This document shows, piece after piece, positions 27,055 to 29,443 of a DNA stretch of 29,443 nt; the stretch's first letter is position 1; each line of letters begins with the position of its first letter. The translations under genes and the position numbers were made by a program. The notes under the pieces were generated by a model. It was not told the origin of the DNA. It saw only the letters and a program-made list of their open reading frames with translations, and ran no database searches. Source of the stretch: a virus; the IMG/VR virus record IMGVR_UViG_3300018049_000102, positions 1 through 29,443 of that record; one strand, written 5' to 3'.

Positions 27055-28484
27055 CAGAAACAGACCCACAAGCAGCCGCACTAGAAGTGATTCCTTTGTT
27101 AGAGGAAATATCACCTAGTATGTGTATGGCTAAGTGGTTGTGGTCAAGTATTCATTTAACAACTGGACTTACTAACAGTTGTTTTCTACCACCTTTACAT
27201 AAAATAGATGCAGCAGAAGTAGAAGTAAATCCTAAAGCATTACACAATACAGCACAAAAGAAACAAGAACGTGCTGCAATGCTATGCGGAGAAAAACCAG
27301 AAGGCTGCTCAACCTGTTGGCGTGTAGAAGCAATGCAGGGAGATCATCTTAGTGACAGATTTTATCGTTCGTCAGAGTCCTGGGCACAAGATGGTTGGGA
27401 CGATGTAATTTCTAAAGGTGCAAAAGGTGATATTGAACCACGCTATCTAGAAGTAAACTTTAATCATGCTTGTAATCTAGCGTGTTCATACTGTTCTCCA
27501 CATCTAAGTTCTAAGTGGGCAGAAGACATCGAAGCAAACGGTCCGTACCCTACTCTAGTACCACACAACAGTATAGATTACTTTAAGCAAACAGGACAAT
27601 ATCCAATCCCTGTTAGAGAACACAATCCATATGTAGAAGCATTTTGGAAATGGTGGCCTGAACTATATCCTAAACTAAAACATTTTCGTATGACAGGCGG
27701 TGAACCGTTACTTGACAAGAATACATTTCGTGTATTAGACTATGTTGTAGACAACGGACGTCCTGATCTAGATATGAGCATTACTAGTAACGCTAGTGTG
27801 CCTGAAAAAAACTGGAATCGCTTTGTAGACACTGTAAGTTTTATTACTGAATACAATAAATTAAATTCGTTTAGACTATTTGTAAGTGTAGACGGGTGGG
27901 GCAAGCAAGCAGAATATATGCGCAACGGTCTAGACTTTGACCAGTTATGGAACAACGTAAACAACTATCTAGCAAAGACGCACAACGGTCTAGTAACGTT
28001 TATTATTACGTTTAATATGTTGAGCTTGCCAAGCATTAAACGCTTGCTAGAGGGCATATATGCGCTGCAAAAGGCCCATAACGTGCGTAAAGTACGCAGA
28101 GACGAAGACACAGGTAAATTAACGCACTACGGCAATCATCGTGTGTTTGTTGATACACCTGCACTACATCATCCTGCTTGGCAGAGCCTAAAACTTGCGC
28201 CACAAGAGTATTGGCATTATGCAGAAGAAGCATTAGAGTTTATGAGAGCTCATCCTGATGGACAACGAGAAACACGATGGACAGGATTTAAACCGCACCA
28301 AATTGCTAGATTTGAACGCTCAATAGAATTTATGAAACAAGGGTTTGCTACAGAACAAGAACGTACGGAAGCACAGCAAAACTTTGTAAAATTTTTTACA
28401 GAGTATGATAAGCGTCGCGGAATAGATTTTGAAACTACGTTTCCTGAATACAAGGAATTAAAAGATAAATGGAACAAAGATTAA
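27039..28484 (+). CDS. Radical SAM protein with N-terminal SPASM/twitch-like cysteine set
   Basis: 481 residues from TTG. 'CNLACSYC' supplies the [4Fe-4S] cysteines C145, C149 and C152 (CX3CX2C) that bind S-adenosylmethionine. 'RMTGGEPLLDK' (217-227) is the GGEP SAM-binding motif, 'SITSNAS' and 'FVSVDGW' (281-287) are further barrel strands. The N-terminus has 'SMCMAKW' (C29), 'TNSCF' (C48) and 'MLCGEKPEGCSTCW' (C83, C90, C93), which looks like a SPASM/twitch auxiliary cluster placed before the radical SAM core, an arrangement known in marine phage proteins. The reaction is unknown; relatives modify peptides, sugars or small molecules. GC content and codon use (CGT/CGC Arg, many GGT, ACG) differ clearly from neighbours: sampled 60-base blocks give 43-48% GC against about 13% in the gene at 25117. 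Possible later acquisition. Confidence 0.88.
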   Translation: MAKRLTETDPQAAALEVIPLLEEISPSMCMAKWLWSSIHLTTGLTNSCFLPPLHKIDAAEVEVNPKALHNTAQKKQERAAMLCGEKPEGCSTCWRVEAMQGDHLSDRFYRSSESWAQDGWDDVISKGAKGDIEPRYLEVNFNHACNLACSYCSPHLSSKWAEDIEANGPYPTLVPHNSIDYFKQTGQYPIPVREHNPYVEAFWKWWPELYPKLKHFRMTGGEPLLDKNTFRVLDYVVDNGRPDLDMSITSNASVPEKNWNRFVDTVSFITEYNKLNSFRLFVSVDGWGKQAEYMRNGLDFDQLWNNVNNYLAKTHNGLVTFIITFNMLSLPSIKRLLEGIYALQKAHNVRKVRRDEDTGKLTHYGNHRVFVDTPALHHPAWQSLKLAPQEYWHYAEEALEFMRAHPDGQRETRWTGFKPHQIARFERSIEFMKQGFATEQERTEAQQNFVKFFTEYDKRRGIDFETTFPEYKELKDKWNKD

Positions 28485-29443
28485 CTAGTCCTAACGATAC
28501 AGGTTTATTCAGTAATGTTGCCCTAGGAAAAGTATGGTTTCCGTCACTAACAACAAAATTACAACAAGGGTGGAATACCTCATTTTCAAATTTAAAAAAA
28601 ACATATTTTAAAAAAGTTAATACACCATATGCAGTGTATTTTAGCGTTGATAAAATCCAATGGTTAGAATCTAACAATGCTATAATATCAGATAAAAATA
28701 GAGAAGTTTGTAATAAAAAAGGATTAAAATTTTATCTGTGGGAACCCTTATCAACATATGATACTAGAGTAAATAAAGATGGTATTTATACTGCCTGGAG
28801 TGAGACAGATGCAAAATATATTAGAGCTAGAGAACTAGACAGTATTCAACAGTATGTACAAAAAAATCAATTAACAACTGTTGAAGTATATACTCCTAGT
28901 TTTAATTGCAAAAAATATTTTCAAAAGAATTATCCGGAGTTTGAAATTGACTGTACACCAGTAGGATGGATATATCCTGCAACAATTAATGTTGACAAAC
29001 AAGAAGGATATATGGATGCAGATAAAATAACAAAAAAATTCTGGTGTGGAAATTGGCGATATGCTAGCCATAGGCACTGTGTGGCAAGTTATCTTGTTAG
29101 TCAAACAGATAGTTATAATTTAAGTTGGTTATATGAAAGTAATATAGAAATATTAAAAACACAATCCAATTTTACTTTGCCAAAAATAGATTCATTAAGT
29201 TTAGGTGCTGCACTTTTAGATAACATTGCTCCTAAGAGTATGGATCGTGCTGTAGATAAAAAATTAAAAATTGACGAATATATAGATATACACATAGATA
29301 CAAATCCAAAAAACGCATATGCAGAATGCTTTTGTGCAATAGTCAATGAAACACGATATACAGAACCAACAGGATTGTTGACAGAAAAGATAATGAATGC
29401 TATGCTTAATTATAGACCTTTTATTATGGTCGGACCTACTCAT
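28469..29443 (+). CDS. Glycosyltransferase-like protein with TEK motif, 3' truncated by window
   Basis: 325 codons are visible from ATG 28469 (MEQRLTSPNDTGLF), overlapping the radical SAM gene by 16 bases; the frame is open at the right edge. The N-terminus 'VALGKVWFPSLTTKLQQGWN' starts a soluble, AT-rich protein without signal peptide. 'FWCGNWRYASHRHCVASYL' (about 191-209) matches the position and feel of 'CLNRRPHKHR' in the gene at 25117. 'GLLTEKIMNAMLNYRPFIMVGP' at the end corresponds to its SEKIFKP block, so the two seem to be distant paralogues with a GT-B fucosyltransferase/exostosin-like half. GC falls back to the low value of the rest of the window. Function as a glycosyltransferase is tentative and the C-terminus is unseen. 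Confidence 0.62.
   Translation, partial: MEQRLTSPNDTGLFSNVALGKVWFPSLTTKLQQGWNTSFSNLKKTYFKKVNTPYAVYFSVDKIQWLESNNAIISDKNREVCNKKGLKFYLWEPLSTYDTRVNKDGIYTAWSETDAKYIRARELDSIQQYVQKNQLTTVEVYTPSFNCKKYFQKNYPEFEIDCTPVGWIYPATINVDKQEGYMDADKITKKFWCGNWRYASHRHCVASYLVSQTDSYNLSWLYESNIEILKTQSNFTLPKIDSLSLGAALLDNIAPKSMDRAVDKKLKIDEYIDIHIDTNPKNAYAECFCAIVNETRYTEPTGLLTEKIMNAMLNYRPFIMVGPTH

Overview
The window looks like the late structural region, and the start of an accessory cassette, of a marine T4-like myovirus (Caudoviricetes) infecting an AT-rich host. A SAR11/Pelagibacter or Prochlorococcus-type host is my inference from the very low GC and the protein families. All genes are on the + strand, packed almost without gaps. 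I see no reverse-strand genes, RNA genes, CRISPR arrays, insertion sequences or convincing hairpin terminators. No stretch longer than 70 bases is free of genes.

Region 1 (1-10073) is one giant virion structural gene whose 5' end lies outside the window. Its product shows an FG-GAP-like beta-propeller with carbohydrate-binding-like modules, two blocks of Gly-Tyr...Pro-Pro repeats and a long beta-rich C-terminal part.

Region 2 (10106-20766) holds six adhesin, tail-fibre or baseplate-type genes. One is a small conserved structural protein. Three are tandem paralogues sharing an N-terminal scaffold but with different C-termini: a tail-collar domain, a beta-rich tail, and a 'YADLAEKY' domain. 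Two carry another shared scaffold ('...LQSRIELILG...'). One of this last pair has Calx-beta and Ig-like domains. Together the pair holds three copies of a discrete ~120-residue DUF4214-like module, inserted at two unrelated places; one insertion splits a Calx-beta repeat. An AATAAATA octamer, resembling the T4 late promoter TATAAATA, lies at three of the intergenic junctions.

Region 3 (20767-29443, continuing past the right edge) opens with a near-consensus sigma70 promoter (TTGACA-N17-TATACT) and then a tightly overlapping run of nine genes: a small unknown protein, two paralogous DxD glycosyltransferase-like proteins, an unknown protein with two carbohydrate-binding-like repeats, a third GT-A-like enzyme (DGD), a glycosyltransferase-like protein with an SEK motif, an SGNH-hydrolase-like protein, a radical SAM enzyme with an N-terminal SPASM/twitch-like cysteine set and clearly higher GC, and a truncated second SEK-motif protein. 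I read this as a surface-glycan or virion-decoration cassette transcribed separately from the tail-fibre genes. The individual families are moderately to well supported; the joint function is inference.
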